A stretch of DNA of 64,000 bases, taken from Rhipicephalus microplus. Taxonomy: Eukaryota; Arthropoda; Arachnida; Ixodida; Ixodidae. This document shows, one piece after another, positions 22,403 through 33,737 of the stretch (position 1 is the stretch's first letter; each line of letters opens with the position of its first letter). The notes under the pieces are model-generated. The model worked only from the letters and a program-made list of their open reading frames with translations. It was not told where the DNA came from and did not search any database. The position numbers were made by a program, and so were the translations under genes. The DNA is taken from NCBI RefSeq assembly GCF_043290135.1, contig NC_134710.1, positions 250,158,092 to 250,222,091 of the forward strand, in the 5' to 3' direction.

Positions 22403-23163
22403 CCCTTTAACTGCTCATCTTCATTTGAAAATTTCCAGTCAAAAACTACCTATTCTTTTTATTGCTGATTTCGAATCTGATTGTACTAAAAAGCACTTAG
22501 TCGATGTTGAAAAAAATATTTTCACCATATACTTAGTCAAATCATTGGAATAAAGTTTATTTAGGACACCAGCTAACTGCTGCTAATAATATTTAAAAAC
22601 TTTATAAACCAAACAGTTCCAGACACCACATCTTTGTTCGCTTTTGTAGGCTAAGCACCCTTGGGGTATGTTACTTGGGAAGCTTTGGGGCTATGTAGAA
22701 AATTTGAAAACTCGGAATAACGCTAAGCGGCTGCACTGGCGGGCACTTGCAGTGTTTGCATCCGAGCAGTCTTCATCATCACCAGAGAAGCTATTCAATT
22801 CACTGTCATCACTGTCTTCACTTCCGAACACAAGATAAATACCTGTACTCGAATCATCATCACAGAAGATTACGAAAACGAATAGTTTCTTTTTCGTAAT
22901 CATGGGCCAACTATGCATGGGTCTCCGCCCCCGCACGCCGTCTTTCCATACAAAAACCGTGCTGTTGCTCCAAGAGAAAACAGAATAATCAAGCAAACGC
23001 TGCCATCTAGTGGATGACACGCAATGTAAGCCGTAAATGCGTGCTTCTCCGCCTGAACGCTAGAGGGGAGTACCTATTCCACTAGAACGAGTTCTGTTGG
23101 TCCAAAGCAGTTTGGCGACAGTTTGGGCAGGACGAGCTCTGCTCGTTCAAAGCAGTTAAGGGG
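22403..23163. mobile_element. piggyBac-like non-autonomous element (761 bp)
   Basis: It is flanked by TTAA on both sides (22399-22402, 23164-23167). The ends CCCTTTAACTGC and GCAGTTAAGGGG are inverted repeats, and TTAA targeting is diagnostic of the piggyBac superfamily. A minus-strand frame at 22691-23020 has an acidic stretch, EDSDDSELNSFSGDDEDC, reminiscent of piggyBac transposase N-termini. No catalytic domain is present. Confidence 0.75.
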
Positions 23164-23167
23164 TTAA

Positions 23168-23779
23168 GTTGACAGTAGGCATTAGTGTTGTCTTATTCTC
23201 TTGTGTTGATGCTTGCACACCTTACTTTCTTTTATGATAAACCTGTACTACCTAAGCATTAGCACCCAATTGGGGAAATTAGGTGATGTCATGTAGCAAG
23301 CACCAGCAGTGGCAAAGGTGATAGCACTAAACAGAACTTGCTCTTCCTTATCTTGCAAGCGATCATGACTGGCAAGAAAAAAAGCTGTTGCTGACAATTC
23401 TGGTAGTACTGTGCAAAAAATCTTGATCTGCAAAAGAGTAAACTACTACTTGTTCTGAGATACTACATAATCTTGGCACAAAAGAATCTAGAAATCAGAA
23501 TTCACACAAAAAAGGACTGATATTCAGCTAAAGTAGAACACTTCTACTGCAAATGGGCATGTTTCCAGCAACTTTGCTACTACTCCAGTAAGTTTTTGGA
23601 TTTAGGACGCTAACCAAATTGTTGGAGCTGTTCACAATTACCTAAAGCACCACTACCCACTTCAAGAAATCATGTAGGCGCACTTTAATGAACGCACCTT
23701 ACACATGACTTCTCCTGAATCATTGAATAGCAGCGACAAATTTCTGCCCATTAGTCATAGTGAAATAGAGTGCACTTAC
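23168..23779. other. Intronic DNA, no gene seen
   Basis: No supported feature between the piggyBac-like element and exon D. Confidence 0.4.
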
Positions 23780-23840
23780 CCTCAGTATCAAGGAAAATAA
23801 GAGAAATTGGCTGTCCCGATGGCAACTGTACTTTCAAAGG
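23780..23840 (-). CDS. GBP-like exon D: DTEG (G3) motif
   Basis: The exon is 61 bp, with acceptor TTATTATTTTCAG and donor GAGG/GTAAGTG. It encodes PLKVQLPSGQ, then PISLIFLDTE plus the first base of a glycine codon. The LDTEG motif is the switch II/G3 motif of GBPs and coordinates magnesium through water. It follows exon C in phase 0 and hands over in phase 1 to exon E. The intron between exons C and D is about 23.9 kb and contains both large LTR elements and one LINE. Confidence 0.9.
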
Positions 23841-24658
23841 CTGAAAATAATAAAAAATAGGGGCGTATAGGTACTGAAATCTTTATATTATCTACATAAA
23901 TATGAATATGCCAAAAGACTGTCTTTCAATATTGAATACATGTGCATTGTTAAAATGCTGTAAAACATGAACAATAGCATACCTGCAAACCTACAGACCT
24001 TGAAAATCAGGAGATTCACAAAATGAGATGGCAGAAAATGGCATGGAAGGGGGAGGGAGGATGCCCACCTTTTAATTTTTTGCTTCTCAGGGCCACAGGA
24101 GCATCATAGCTCTGACTGATTACAGTAATGCTTTTACACTCTGGCAATCTTACCAGTGCTCATAATTGCAGCGTACACATGTAATTACACAAGCATGCAG
24201 AAGAGCCTGCGATAACCAGCAAAATATACTGGCCTTTTCACATACTTTGCCCCGCATAGCATTGTACTATGGCAAAGATAAGTTTACATGAACTGCGATG
24301 TGATGCTATCATGAGTTGCTCAAAACATGCCATGCCTGATAACATGCCAAGCTGTAAATAACCAAGGCCCCTCACAAATGTGGCCAAGGCATCTCCTAAT
24401 GTGATTTTTTTTAAATACCCTGACTCTTCAAAGTTCTCCCCTAATTATTATAAGCCTAATCCCTCACCGTAAGCATATTTGGAAAACTGACAGTCGGAAT
24501 ACTATAAATGAGCCCAAATTGATTATATAATATATATCACATTGACGAAGGTTGGCTCCCCAGCCAAAACAATTGTGATTAAAAGTGTTTCAACATATGT
24601 CAAGCTTTCTCGCTTTAGTTTTTACTACGCAGACAGAGTGCTTCTTTCCCCGCTACGT
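23841..24658. other. Intronic DNA, no gene seen
   Basis: No supported feature upstream of exon D. Confidence 0.4.
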
Positions 24659-24680
24659 ATGTGTGTGTGTGTGTGTGTGA

Positions 24681-24737
<57 letters not shown>
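24659..24737. repeat. (GT)n(TA)n compound microsatellite
   Basis: About 20 GT units with one interruption are followed by about 18 TA units. Confidence 0.92.
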
Positions 24738-24741
<4 letters not shown>

Positions 24742-24742
<1 letters not shown>

Positions 24743-25676
24743 GGCTTGTGTGAATATTCGAATGCTTTGAATATTTTCGAAGTATTCACAATGAACGAAT
24801 AGCTGTATATTAGTTGCATGTAACCGCCTGTAAAATGCTTTTACTACAATGTAGGGGTGCTAAGCCGCGAAAGCCCCTATCCAGAGAAAATTCGCTTTGC
24901 CGCAAAGCCCCCTTCAAATTTAAAGGGGCCCTGCAACACTTACTGAGCATGGTCAGAAAACGCTGCCGATTATTAGTAGAGGCTACCGAAAACATGCGAG
25001 GCAAACATTATAGCACAGCATGCGGCCTGTAATTCACAATAAATTTTCAAAGCGAAAAATTGCTTTTTTCCCTTGGCAAATGACACTGCAAGCTCGAAAA
25101 TCACTTGTCACAGCTAAGAAGTAATATACAGCTCTGGTCACAGCCATTGGCTGATTTAAACATGACGCGCTCGTCGTTACCAGGGCCACCATAGGAGGCC
25201 GCCGCTTGTCCACAAGTATATGAGCGATCGCACTGAACATCCGCATATTTGAAGAAAAAAAAAAATGTGCTCAAGGTCACGAGGTGCGTGTGACGCTTTT
25301 TTTTTTTTGTGCTCCCTGTTTAGCTTCCGCCTATTTCGTCGGGACAAGAAGAGAGAATGCAATTGCAGCGTGCGACAAATTTTCAGAACTCCGTTCATAC
25401 TGGACTGATTCTAAAAACTATGCGACAGTAAAATTTTAAAATGTTAAGTATCTTACTGGTTATCACTCGCATTTTACCCAAACTATTATTCAAGGTTGTT
25501 TCAACTTCTTTTGAACGAAAAAAAAATGAAATTTGCCTAGAGTCCTATTTCAATTCAAAAGAAATGATGTGCAGATCAGTTAGGTCATGATAAATATTGC
25601 CTTTTTTTATATGACATACATACCATTCAAATTCGATTCAAAATTTTTTGATCAAAATCACCATTCGCACAAGCCT
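24742..25676. repeat. MITE with AGGCTTGTG ends, copy 2, interrupted
   Basis: The ends AGGCTTGTGTGAATATTCGA and CATTCGCACAAGCCT are inverted repeats, and internal blocks match copy 1 at 10429-11106. A second repeat starting TAAAGGGGCCCTGCAACAC is inserted at about 24921 and runs to roughly 25390. Confidence 0.68.
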
Positions 25677-25689
25677 AATATATAAATAA

Positions 25690-25790
<101 letters not shown>

Positions 25791-25794
25791 TTCA

Positions 25795-26665
25795 GACATT
25801 GTTATAACGAAATTGAAGGTACTGTTATTGATGTAAATAAACTCAGCCGAATCTCATTAATTCGAACTTTCGGGTAATTCAAACTCACGCTGAGGTCCCG
25901 TCAAAGCTATGTGTATTCCAATGGGCGAAAACACCCTGTAATTCGAACGCGTAAGCACTTGCGACGGTTAATTCGAACATACCACGCTCCGAAAATGCTC
26001 TCAGCACCATGCCAATCCCGCGGTGGCACCTCTCAACGCTGCGCACAAAGAAGGAAAAGAAGAAAAGGAAAGAAAAGACTGTGGCAAATTGTTTGCTCTC
26101 TCTCAAATGCCGATCTGCGGCGCGCCTGTTCCACGCTTCTCCCTTTTCCGTCTCTGCCCATAGAGACCCTTCTCCTTTCAAAACCGTGCGCGCAGAGAGA
26201 GCAAAAAAAAAAAAAAAAAAAAAAGCTGTTGCGGAGAGTCCTCCTTTTTCGGCGCAGAGTAAGCAGTCAAGGTAGCAGCGGAGACGCAGTCGTTGCCGTC
26301 GAGAGGAAAATCGCTTTGCACCGCGGCGCCGCTTCTCAGTCATGTGACGCGCTGAGCACTTCCTCAATCCTCTCCGCTGGCTGTGTGAGGAGGACGGCTC
26401 TCTCGACCGTGCGGGGCGTGGCTGTAAGTCGGCGCGGGAGTTTTGAAAGAGCCGCGCCGAACGAGCGTCAAACTCTGCAGAAAACGCTATACTTAACACG
26501 CTATGGTCATTTTTTATAGACTATTTGATAGACTAATTTAGCTTGTTATATCCATTTACCATTCAATTTTAGTTTGTTACGAGGTTCTAAATGAATGGTT
26601 CTCAATGGAGTTTTCAAGGGGAAGTTCATTTACTTCGTTATATCCCGTTACGATATAGGTTTGAG
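25795..26665. repeat. AT-ended, GC-cored repeat, possibly two nested MITEs
   Basis: GTTATAACGAAATTG near the left and CTTCGTTATATCCCGTTACG near the right resemble Tigger-like sub-terminal motifs. An inner segment begins CTCATTAATTCGAACTTTCG and has repeated AATTCGAA motifs. The core (26000-26480) is GC-rich with a 22-A run at 26203. Boundaries could not be fixed. Overlapping frames on both strands at 25885-26519 look non-coding. Confidence 0.35.
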
Positions 26666-26677
26666 TGTGTATGTATG

Positions 26678-26711
<34 letters not shown>
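26655..26711. repeat. (GT)n microsatellite
   Basis: Interrupted TATG and GT repeats. Confidence 0.85.
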
Positions 26712-26865
26712 AAGGTATTTGAGCCTTGATGTACATTCCAGCACACTTCGATTCGACGTTTCGGCTGTGAGACCAGCCTTCCCAGATGAAGGCTGGTCCC
26801 ACAGTGGAAATGTTAGATTAAACTGCTAGAATGTACGTCGTGACTCAAATATCTTCCTACAGTAT
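26711..26865. repeat. Short inverted-repeat element with central hairpin
   Basis: GAAGGTATTTGAG, then TGTACATTCCAGCA, is mirrored by CTGCTAGAATGTACG, then CTCAAATATCTTC. Its centre has GACCAGCCTT, a short spacer, then the exact complement AAGGCTGGTC. Confidence 0.6.
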
Positions 26866-26881
26866 CAGGGCCTGCATAATA

Positions 26882-26948
26882 CTTATATCAAAAGACGAAA
26901 AACAAGCCCTTAAGTATACACTTATTTCCCTTATATTTATATATATAT
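26882..26948 (+). repeat. SINE tail fragment plus TA run
   Basis: GACGAAAAACAAGCCCTTAA, then TATACACTTATTTCCCTTATA, matches the tail of the tRNA-headed SINE at 6.5-7.4 kb. Confidence 0.55.
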
Positions 26949-27071
26949 TGTAATGCGGACTGAAAGAGCAAGAAAGAAGAGGCGGTAGGATGCTCTCGAG
27001 CGATGGTGATTCGGCAGTAGCGGTTGAGCGCTGGCATTTTCAGTGTAAATAAACCCATCTCATTTGTAACA
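26949..27071 (+). repeat. G2 5' LTR (123 bp)
   Basis: It starts TGTAATGCGGACTGAAAGAG and ends CATTTGTAACA, sharing GCTCTCGAGCGATGGTGATT and AGTGTAAATAAACCCATCT with the 3' LTR. AATAAA inside may serve as a polyadenylation signal. The leader GCTTTGGTGGAGCGGTGCTG follows. Confidence 0.85.
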
Positions 27072-27672
27072 GCTTTGGTGGAGCGGTGCTGGGTAATTTG
27101 CCATCCTGGACCCCGCAGCAGAAGTTTTTCGAAGAAGCAGAGAGACCGCCAGGAGGCGCCAAGCTGTGAAGACATGTTCACACTGCGCTCCGCTTTCTCG
27201 AAGCTTTTCTAAGAGCAATTTCACGCAAACTCATCTAACAATCTTATAGTCTGCTTTGAGAAGTTCTCCTGATTCCACGGATACCCAAAGATTGGGCCAG
27301 GATCAACTTTACGAGAAGAAACCATCGCAGGCAGATTGGATGACCTTGTGGAGACGCTCATCTTAACGACCACGGCCGGCGTCGCGCGCCCCGGAAGGCA
27401 CTCCGACGCGCGGAACACGACGGTGTTGTGTGTTTGTGGGAGCACAGACTAGCAGATAGTGAACTTTGAACACTTGCTTTGCTGCCACGGGACAAAGATC
27501 GAAGGTGAGCGATGTTTACCTCACTTTCTTGACCTGTTTTGTGACACGACAAAATGCCGGCGGGAAAGCTGCGCCAGCCTAAGCACTCCGACTAGCTTGA
27601 CAGGAGCGGTGGTCACTATTCCTTTATTCTGCCAAGCATGCCTGCCCTGGGCTGATCGCCTTTTCTTGCCAT

Positions 27673-28905
27673 ATGAAAGTTGACGAAGCTTATCCCGGCC
27701 CTTCTCGGGCACCGGAATCACTCACCGCTGACAAGGACGCAAGTGGCGTCTCGTCTCGGCAGGCAAAGGATGACGAACCAGCGTCTGTTGATGCGACTCT
27801 CGGAAACGAGACTGGCGACGCGACTTGTTCGGAACGCCGTGGATGGACTGAGGATGCCTGGCATACAGTTTTATCGCGCAGGCAAAAGAAAAAAAAACAG
27901 TTAAAAAAGCAGCAATTCCAGATGTAGGAGGCTGTGAACGCCAACGAGAAATTGGAAAGCAATCCTCCTGCCGAAAAACAAAAACGTGAATTCACGCAGG
28001 GTTTCCGACGGAGAAAGCGACGCGGCCCACGTGCTCTAGCGAAAGAGGACATCAAGATTGTTCTGAGGCCGCATAAAAGGGTCTTTGAGTTAAAAACATA
28101 TTGGGACTGGAACTCTCCAGGGCTGTGATAGATGCCTGCCAATGAAGTTTCAATGGCAATGACTTTCTGTTGCGAGTTCACCCAGGGTCAAACATTGTAA
28201 TCCTATCTACGCCAAGCATGAAGGTAGCGAGTAGGCTGTGAGGTATCTGTCAACTAAAGATCATGGGACCAATTTACGCTTTCATGCATAGGTGGCCGAT
28301 CCTGAATGCGTCTAACGAGGAATTGTACATGGAATACCGGCCGGGACTTCGCAAGATGAACTAGTGGAGAACCTACGTGTTCGGACTCAAGGGATGAATA
28401 TTGAGAGAGCAAGAATGTTGTGCTCCTCTAAAACGTCAATTATCACATTCACGGGTAATGTGCTATACATAATGGGTGCCATGTATACATAATGGGTGCC
28501 GAGTTAATATGCTACCCATACAAGCGAACAGTACAGGTGCGCAAGATATGTCTCCTAACCGGACACCGTACAGACGTCTGTCCAACTCCAAATGTCAATG
28601 TATGCCTCAGGTGCGGGGCAAGAGAACCAATGCAAGGACACGACTGCATCCCCAAGTGCGTCATCTGTGATGGTGAACAACCCACAGGAGATAGTCTGTG
28701 CAAGATAAAACTTAAGAACGTCACTCCTCTCAAGAAATTGAGGACAGATCAGCCAAAAGGCTGGGTAGGCGAACCTGAATGTAGTGGCGATGCCAAGTCG
28801 TCCGAAAAATCCCCTCCACTAAGGCTGGGCATGCCTCGATGGTTCAGCTCGGACCGGCAGGAACAGTGCCAGTCAAGGTCAAGTTCACGGTCCCGATTGT
28901 AATCC
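27673..28905 (+). pseudogene. L-A ORF1 (gag-like) with zinc knuckles
   Basis: The frame starts MKVDEAYPGPSRAPES and stops at TAG (27925), but the same frame continues at 27934 with a basic region (QGFRRRKRRGPRA). After further frame changes, 28510-28720 encodes KICLLTGHRTDVC, then VCLRCGAREPMQGHDC and CVICDGEQPTGDSLC, three cysteine/histidine knuckles typical of I-like ORF1 proteins that bind element RNA. A short direct repeat, CATAATGGGTGCC, at 28470-28500 may have contributed to the frame damage. Confidence 0.75.
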
Positions 28906-29032
28906 CAGTCAAGGTCACGATCAAGATCTCGTTCAAGGAGGGACAGACAACATCACACTAACACGGCACCTCTGGCCCTTGGAAAATCCAGCTTAAAGAA
29001 CCAACGAAAGCATCGCGGACCTCTCGGCCGAG

Positions 29033-29713
29033 ATGGGTTCCTGCGAGGAATCACAAGACGCCCTAGCCGCCGGCCGGACAAACATAAATCAGGTGAGCTT
29101 TGCGGGGGAAGTGTCTTCCAATGCTCCTATAACAGAAAATCCACAATACAAGAAAATATTGGAAGAAAATAAGAGATTGACTCAAGAGGTCAAACAGCTA
29201 AAAAAACAAATGGCCGAAGAGCGAAATAACTTACAGGCAGCAATATCTTCATTAGAGAGACGGCTAGAGGCTAAACTACGACCACAAAACCCGACAGGAA
29301 TAGCTGGAGGATGTAGTCAGAAAACGACATATCAATAGTCAATAAAACCAACTTTTTCGGGGGGCAGCGCGGCGTCGGCTGAAGTCGAGGAAGAGATGGT
29401 GTACGCAGGTACAACCACCCCTACCACGACAGTAAAAAACCACGACCAAATAACGCAGCAAATACAAGCGCAGTTAGACAAAAACAGGGAAGGTATAGCT
29501 AATGTTAATAAACTGCTAGTCGATTTCATGAATGAGATAAAATCTTTTGTGGGCGAGGAACTAAAAACTCAAAGGCAGTACGTGAATGACGCTGTGAGCA
29601 GCTTGCAAAGGGCGATAAACAAGTGCTCTCGCTCGACCTCCGCTAGAAATAGCAAACAATCTAAGGGGAATCGCGACGACGCGGAAGCACCCATGCATCA
29701 TGGCCAAAAATAA
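29033..29713 (+). pseudogene. L-A ORF1 C-terminal coiled coil
   Basis: Frames at 29033-29338 and 29396-29713 encode heptad-rich sequence (KILEENKRLTQEVKQLKKQ, then LQAAISSLERRLEAKL, and ITQQIQAQLDKNREGIANVN). These are predicted coiled coils for ORF1 oligomerisation. A frameshift separates the two parts. They lie between the knuckles and the endonuclease. Confidence 0.65.
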
Positions 29714-29746
29714 CCAGAGAAGTGTGGAACAATTAGAGATCTGGCA

Positions 29747-30410
29747 GTGGATTGCCGCACTTTTCACAAACGCGCCGCAGCACTCCAGAGTTATATCAAT
29801 GTGGCACCAATTAAACCCGACGTTATATGCTTGCAAGAAATTGATGCCAAAATAGTGAAGCTCCAGGGTTATTATGTTTTTCAGAACCCAAATTATCCCC
29901 GCGTAGCGACGCTGGTGAGCAAGATGACTGCGGCAACAGATGAGTACATAGGAACGCTACAGATCAATCACCAAATTATCAGTTTATTCCCCCAAAAGAG
30001 AGGCAAAGCGAAGACTATAATAGGGAATCTATACAGTCCTCCATAAGACTAAGGCAAAGACTTCAATGAGCTCCTTGCTGAGACGGTTAAAACCGCAGGC
30101 AACAAGGACCGCCTATTGGTTTTGGGTGATTTTAACGCACCCAGCACCACATGGGGTTACCCAAAAGACTCGCCGAAGGGAACGCGTCTCGAACATGCTG
30201 CGTCTAGGCCGGGCCTGAGTTTAATAAATCTCCCAATCGCGCCCACGCGAGTGGCGAACAGCGTATGTAGAGACACGTTCCCGGACCTCACTTTCACCTT
30301 CAACTTTAAAGACGCATCCTGGACAAACCTGGGGAAAAATCTAGGAAGCGACGATTACATTATAAGCGTCTCCATATCGACACCCAAAATGCGCAGATTG
30401 ATAGGCGACA
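29747..30410 (+). pseudogene. L-A ORF2 endonuclease domain
   Basis: DVICLQEIDAKIVKLQGYYV carries the catalytic glutamate of APE-type endonucleases. After a stop near 30044, LVLGDFNAPSTTWGYPKDS (GDFNA motif), LPDLTFTF-like sequence and GSDDYIISVS follow; the last is the SDH motif with D for H. This domain nicks the target DNA. The histidine change suggests loss of activity. Confidence 0.82.
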
Positions 30411-32448
30411 CAGCGATCACAGATTGGACTGAGTTTAGGAAACGAGATCCTCCACCCGACTGTGTACCGGACTCAATAAAGGCATGGTTGGATTACATAA
30501 AGTCGGTACACGCCATCACTACGAAGAAAATAGCCAGAACCGTAGAGACGCCAGCAGTAGACAGCCGTCTGCTACACCTATGGGAGAGCAGGCGCAGTCT
30601 ACTAAAGCGTTGGAAACGTCAACGCCTGAATAGGACACTACTGCGTAGGATCGCTGCTCTTGCAGAGGAGGCAAACGACTATGCAAGCGAATTGGCTACC
30701 GAGGGATGGGTCAAGTTCTGCAGTTCGCTTCAGAACACACTGAGCACCATGAAAACTTGGTCTATCCTAAGAAATATTCTTGATCCAGATAAGTCCAAAT
30801 CCACGACAAGCAGAACACTGCAGAAAATCGCAGAAACATTTCCGGGCATAGACGACGACCTCGTGAAGGCCCTCAAGGAGAGATATATTGGCAATAGTCC
30901 ACCACGTAATTCGGCTATTCACATGAGTTACAGCGGAGCTAGAAATGAGAAACTAGATGAGCCGATAACAAAGGAGGAGGTCTTTGCAGCAGCTCAGGCA
31001 GCCAAGAGGAACACAGCCCCCGGTGAAGACCAAATTATGAATGCGATGATAAGAAACCTTAGCGACAAAGCCATCGAAGGCATGACAAAACAATTCAATG
31101 AACACTATTGGCTATGAGGGAAGGTCCCTGCAAAATGGGAAACCGCCAAAATTATAACCATTCCGAAACCCGGAAAAAAGCCCTCCCTGCAGGCGCTCAG
31201 ACCTATATCACTTACGTCATGTATGGGGAAGCTTTTCAAACGGGTCGTTCACACCAGACTTCAGAATTTCATAGAGGACTGGGGGCTGTTTCCGGCCACC
31301 ATGCTGGGCTTCCGCAGTGGTCTCTCAACACAGGACGCTTTCGTCCTGATACAAGAAGAGGTCCTCAAGGGCGTTCCCAAAGGTGGAGAGCATTTGCGGC
31401 TTGCTCTAGACTTAAAGGGAGCTTTTGACAATATCTCTCATGAAGCTATACTCTCAGAGCTAAATATAATTGGTTGCGGGGAAAAGATATATACCTATAT
31501 AAAAGATTTTCTCACCAATCGGGAGGCGACAATTGGTATCTCAATCGTTAGGTCTGAGCCATTCCGAATGCCTAACAAGGGAATGCCTAACAAGGGAACG
31601 CCTCAACAAGCCATACTATCTCCTCTGTTGTTTAATATCGCCATGCGTCGACTCGCTCGGGCCTTGGATTGTGTACCACAGCTAGGTTATACCATCTACA
31701 CGGACGACATTACTCTTGGGCCACACGGGGGTCCCTGGCCAGAAAAGAGCAGACTCTGCAAGAGGCAGCACTGGCTATCGAAAACTTTGCCAGAACCAGT
31801 GGTCTCAGCTGCGCACCCGAAAAATCGGAGGTGATCAGAATACACAGCAAACGCTACAAAAGTAATGGAAGAATAGAAAGTGAAATCGTAAAGCACAAAA
31901 TTAAAGAAGTCACCGTCGCCCGGATCCTGGGTTTCTGGGTTCAAAGCAACGGTAGGGCAAATCACACCATCGTTCTTAAATCGGCAACTAAACAAGTGGC
32001 TAGGATGATTCAGAGGATCACCTTCCACAAAAAAGGCATGAAAGAAAGTGATACTGTCCGTTTAGTGCAGGCGCTTGTAATGAGCAAATTGACATACAGC
32101 TTGCCTTTCCACACACTGAACAAGAGCGAGGAAGAGCAAGTAGATTCGATCATCGGAGGGGCTTACAAGGCAGCATTAGGCTTACCGATAAGCACTCCGA
32201 CACAGAGGCTTCTCGAGATCGGCCTGCATAACACGTACGCTGAACTGAAAGCAGCAACATTGATCTCTCAGCGCAACCGCCTCAGCCAGACGAAGTTGGG
32301 AAGAGAGAGACTAATGAGGGCAGGTATACCACCGCAACCCCAAAACTTGGACGAGGAGCTGGTAGACGTACCAGACCCAGTCCGACGACATATTTCGATC
32401 GCCCCTATTTCCAGGAACATGATCAAGAAGCGGCATCACGAAAGGCGA
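30411..32448 (+). pseudogene. L-A ORF2 reverse transcriptase domain
   Basis: The frame at 30116-31117 continues from the endonuclease to AAKRNTAPGEDQIMNAMIRN. A frameshift follows, then LRLALDLKGAFDNISHEAIL (motif A), TPQQAILSPLLFNIAM (motif B region) and, after another frameshift at about 31685, YTDDITLG (motif C). The usual PQG reads PQQ. A 15-nt in-frame tandem duplication (CCTAACAAGGGAATG unit, 31569-31598) sits just before it. The thumb region runs to the SINE insertion. Confidence 0.85.
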
Positions 32449-32702
32449 TTGATTGATTGATTGATTGATTGATTTGTGGGGTTTAACGTCCCAAAACCAC
32501 CATATAATTATGAGAGACGCCGTAGTGGAGGACTCCGGAAATTTTGACCACCTGGGGTTCTTTAACGTGCACCCAAATCTGAGCACACGGGCCTACGACA
32601 TTTCCGCCTCCATCGGAAATGCAGCCGCCGCAGCCGGGATTTGAACCCGCGACCTGCGGGTCAGCAGCCGAGTAGCTTAGCCACTAGACCACCGCGGCGG
32701 GG
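32449..32702 (-). repeat. Ruka-type SINE, copy 2, nested in L-A
   Basis: A minus-strand SINE with the tRNA-like head at the right (CGCCGCGGTGG) and B box GGGTTCAAATCCC. Its (TCAA)n tail reads as seven TTGA/ATTG units on the plus strand. A perfect 13-bp duplication, TCACGAAAGGCGA, lies at 32436-32448 and 32703-32715. It is the best preserved of the three copies. Confidence 0.9.
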
Positions 32703-32715
32703 TCACGAAAGGCGA

Positions 32716-33625
32716 GAGGAGCTTGTAAAATGGATCAGAAAATTAGTCAGAGGCAATGAGAACGTGCTATACGTTGACGCTTCCAGGTATAACTGGAAGC
32801 GCTGCGTCGTCACAATGGTAAGCAGTGACACGTGAAGCATAGCGTCCAGCGCATCACTGTACACTAGATCGATCACCAAGGCCGAGTGTTTCGCCATCGC
32901 ATTGGCGATTAAAAGTCGAGAGCGCAGCGACGGCCAGACGTACATCACCATACTCTCAGATTCGCAAGAGGCGCGCCGGCTATTCACGAAAGGCCGCCTC
33001 CCATTAAACATTTGCAAACTTTCAGGCGGCGAATTGAGCAACACTTATAGGTTGGTCTGGTGCCCTGGACATGCAGGCCTAGAGGGTAACGAGAGGGCGG
33101 ACGCTCTACCTCGAGCGCTCACGAACCGAGCGGAGCAGCAGCCTTTCTCGCTGTTACCACCACCCAGCAATGACTGCTTTCGCGAGGAGGAGGAAAACGA
33201 CCCGGCTTGGATGGCTCCGCGAGAGCTTCTTGCTCACCAGCGATGCACGCGGCAGAAATATGGCGCCCCCCACAAATCTCTTAAAAGGGAAGACGCCATA
33301 GACCTCCGTAAAATTCAAACGGGAGTTTAGCCAAATTTATTACGACTGCACAAAATCCATCCAACTTTGTATGGGCGCGATTGTCCGTGGTGTCGCGACT
33401 AGCCACCGACCCTTTACCATATCTCGTGGAGTTGTGCTAAACGGCCAAATGAACTTGATCGCTTACAGCGTATGTATCGAATGGAAAACTCTTTGGAGCA
33501 ATGGGAAGCACTCCTCGCTAGCTCGGACCCGGAGATGCAACTAGCATTCCTGGACCAGGTCCGGCAGGCGGCGCAAGCCAGTAGAGCCTTGGACATGGGG
33601 CCCCACCCATCTAGCTCCTAAACGC
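32716..33625 (+). pseudogene. L-A ORF2 RNase H and C-terminal finger
   Basis: After the SINE, NVLYVDASRYNW (first RNase H aspartate), KAECFAIALAIKSRE (glutamate; the window reads AECFAIALAI), YITILSDSQEARR (second aspartate) and VWCPGHAGLEGNERADALPR (final motif) define RNase H. A TGA at 32836 interrupts it. Then 33390-33450 has DCPWCRD, YHISW and CAKRPNE, the cysteine/histidine finger that ends such ORF2 proteins. The C-terminus reads RALDMGPHPSS before a stop at 33619. Confidence 0.8.
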
Positions 33626-33737
33626 CTTCTTTTTCAACCCAATAAAGTTATTTTTCTCTCGAAGAAGAAGGAGAAGCAGACGCTTAACTGGCCTACCCCC
33701 GGACAACATCAGCACGAACGACGATACAGCCATCCCG

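Larger units (their letters stand above)
27142..33680 (+). mobile_element. Full-length I-like LINE (L-A) inside G2
   Basis: A 9-bp duplication, AGAAGCAGA, lies at 27133-27141 and 33672-33680; the latter copy ends the listed span. The element has a 530-bp 5' leader, ORF1 with zinc knuckles and a coiled coil, ORF2 with APE-type endonuclease, RT, RNase H and a C-terminal CCHC-like finger, and a GAA-rich 3' tail after CCCAATAAAG. RNase H plus a simple-repeat tail fits the I/R1 group. A Ruka SINE interrupts it at 32449-32702. Nonsense and frameshift mutations in both ORFs make it inactive. Confidence 0.85.

Noticed and set aside
24542..24819. Open frames ending in poly Ile-Tyr or Thr-His
   Set aside because: They are translations of TA and GT microsatellites; similar frames at 7.1-7.5, 9.3 and 38.6 kb have the same cause.
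25885..26519. Two overlapping frames of more than 200 codons on opposite strands
   Set aside because: They arise from a GC-rich, stop-poor repeat core with a poly-A run; neither shows a recognisable domain.
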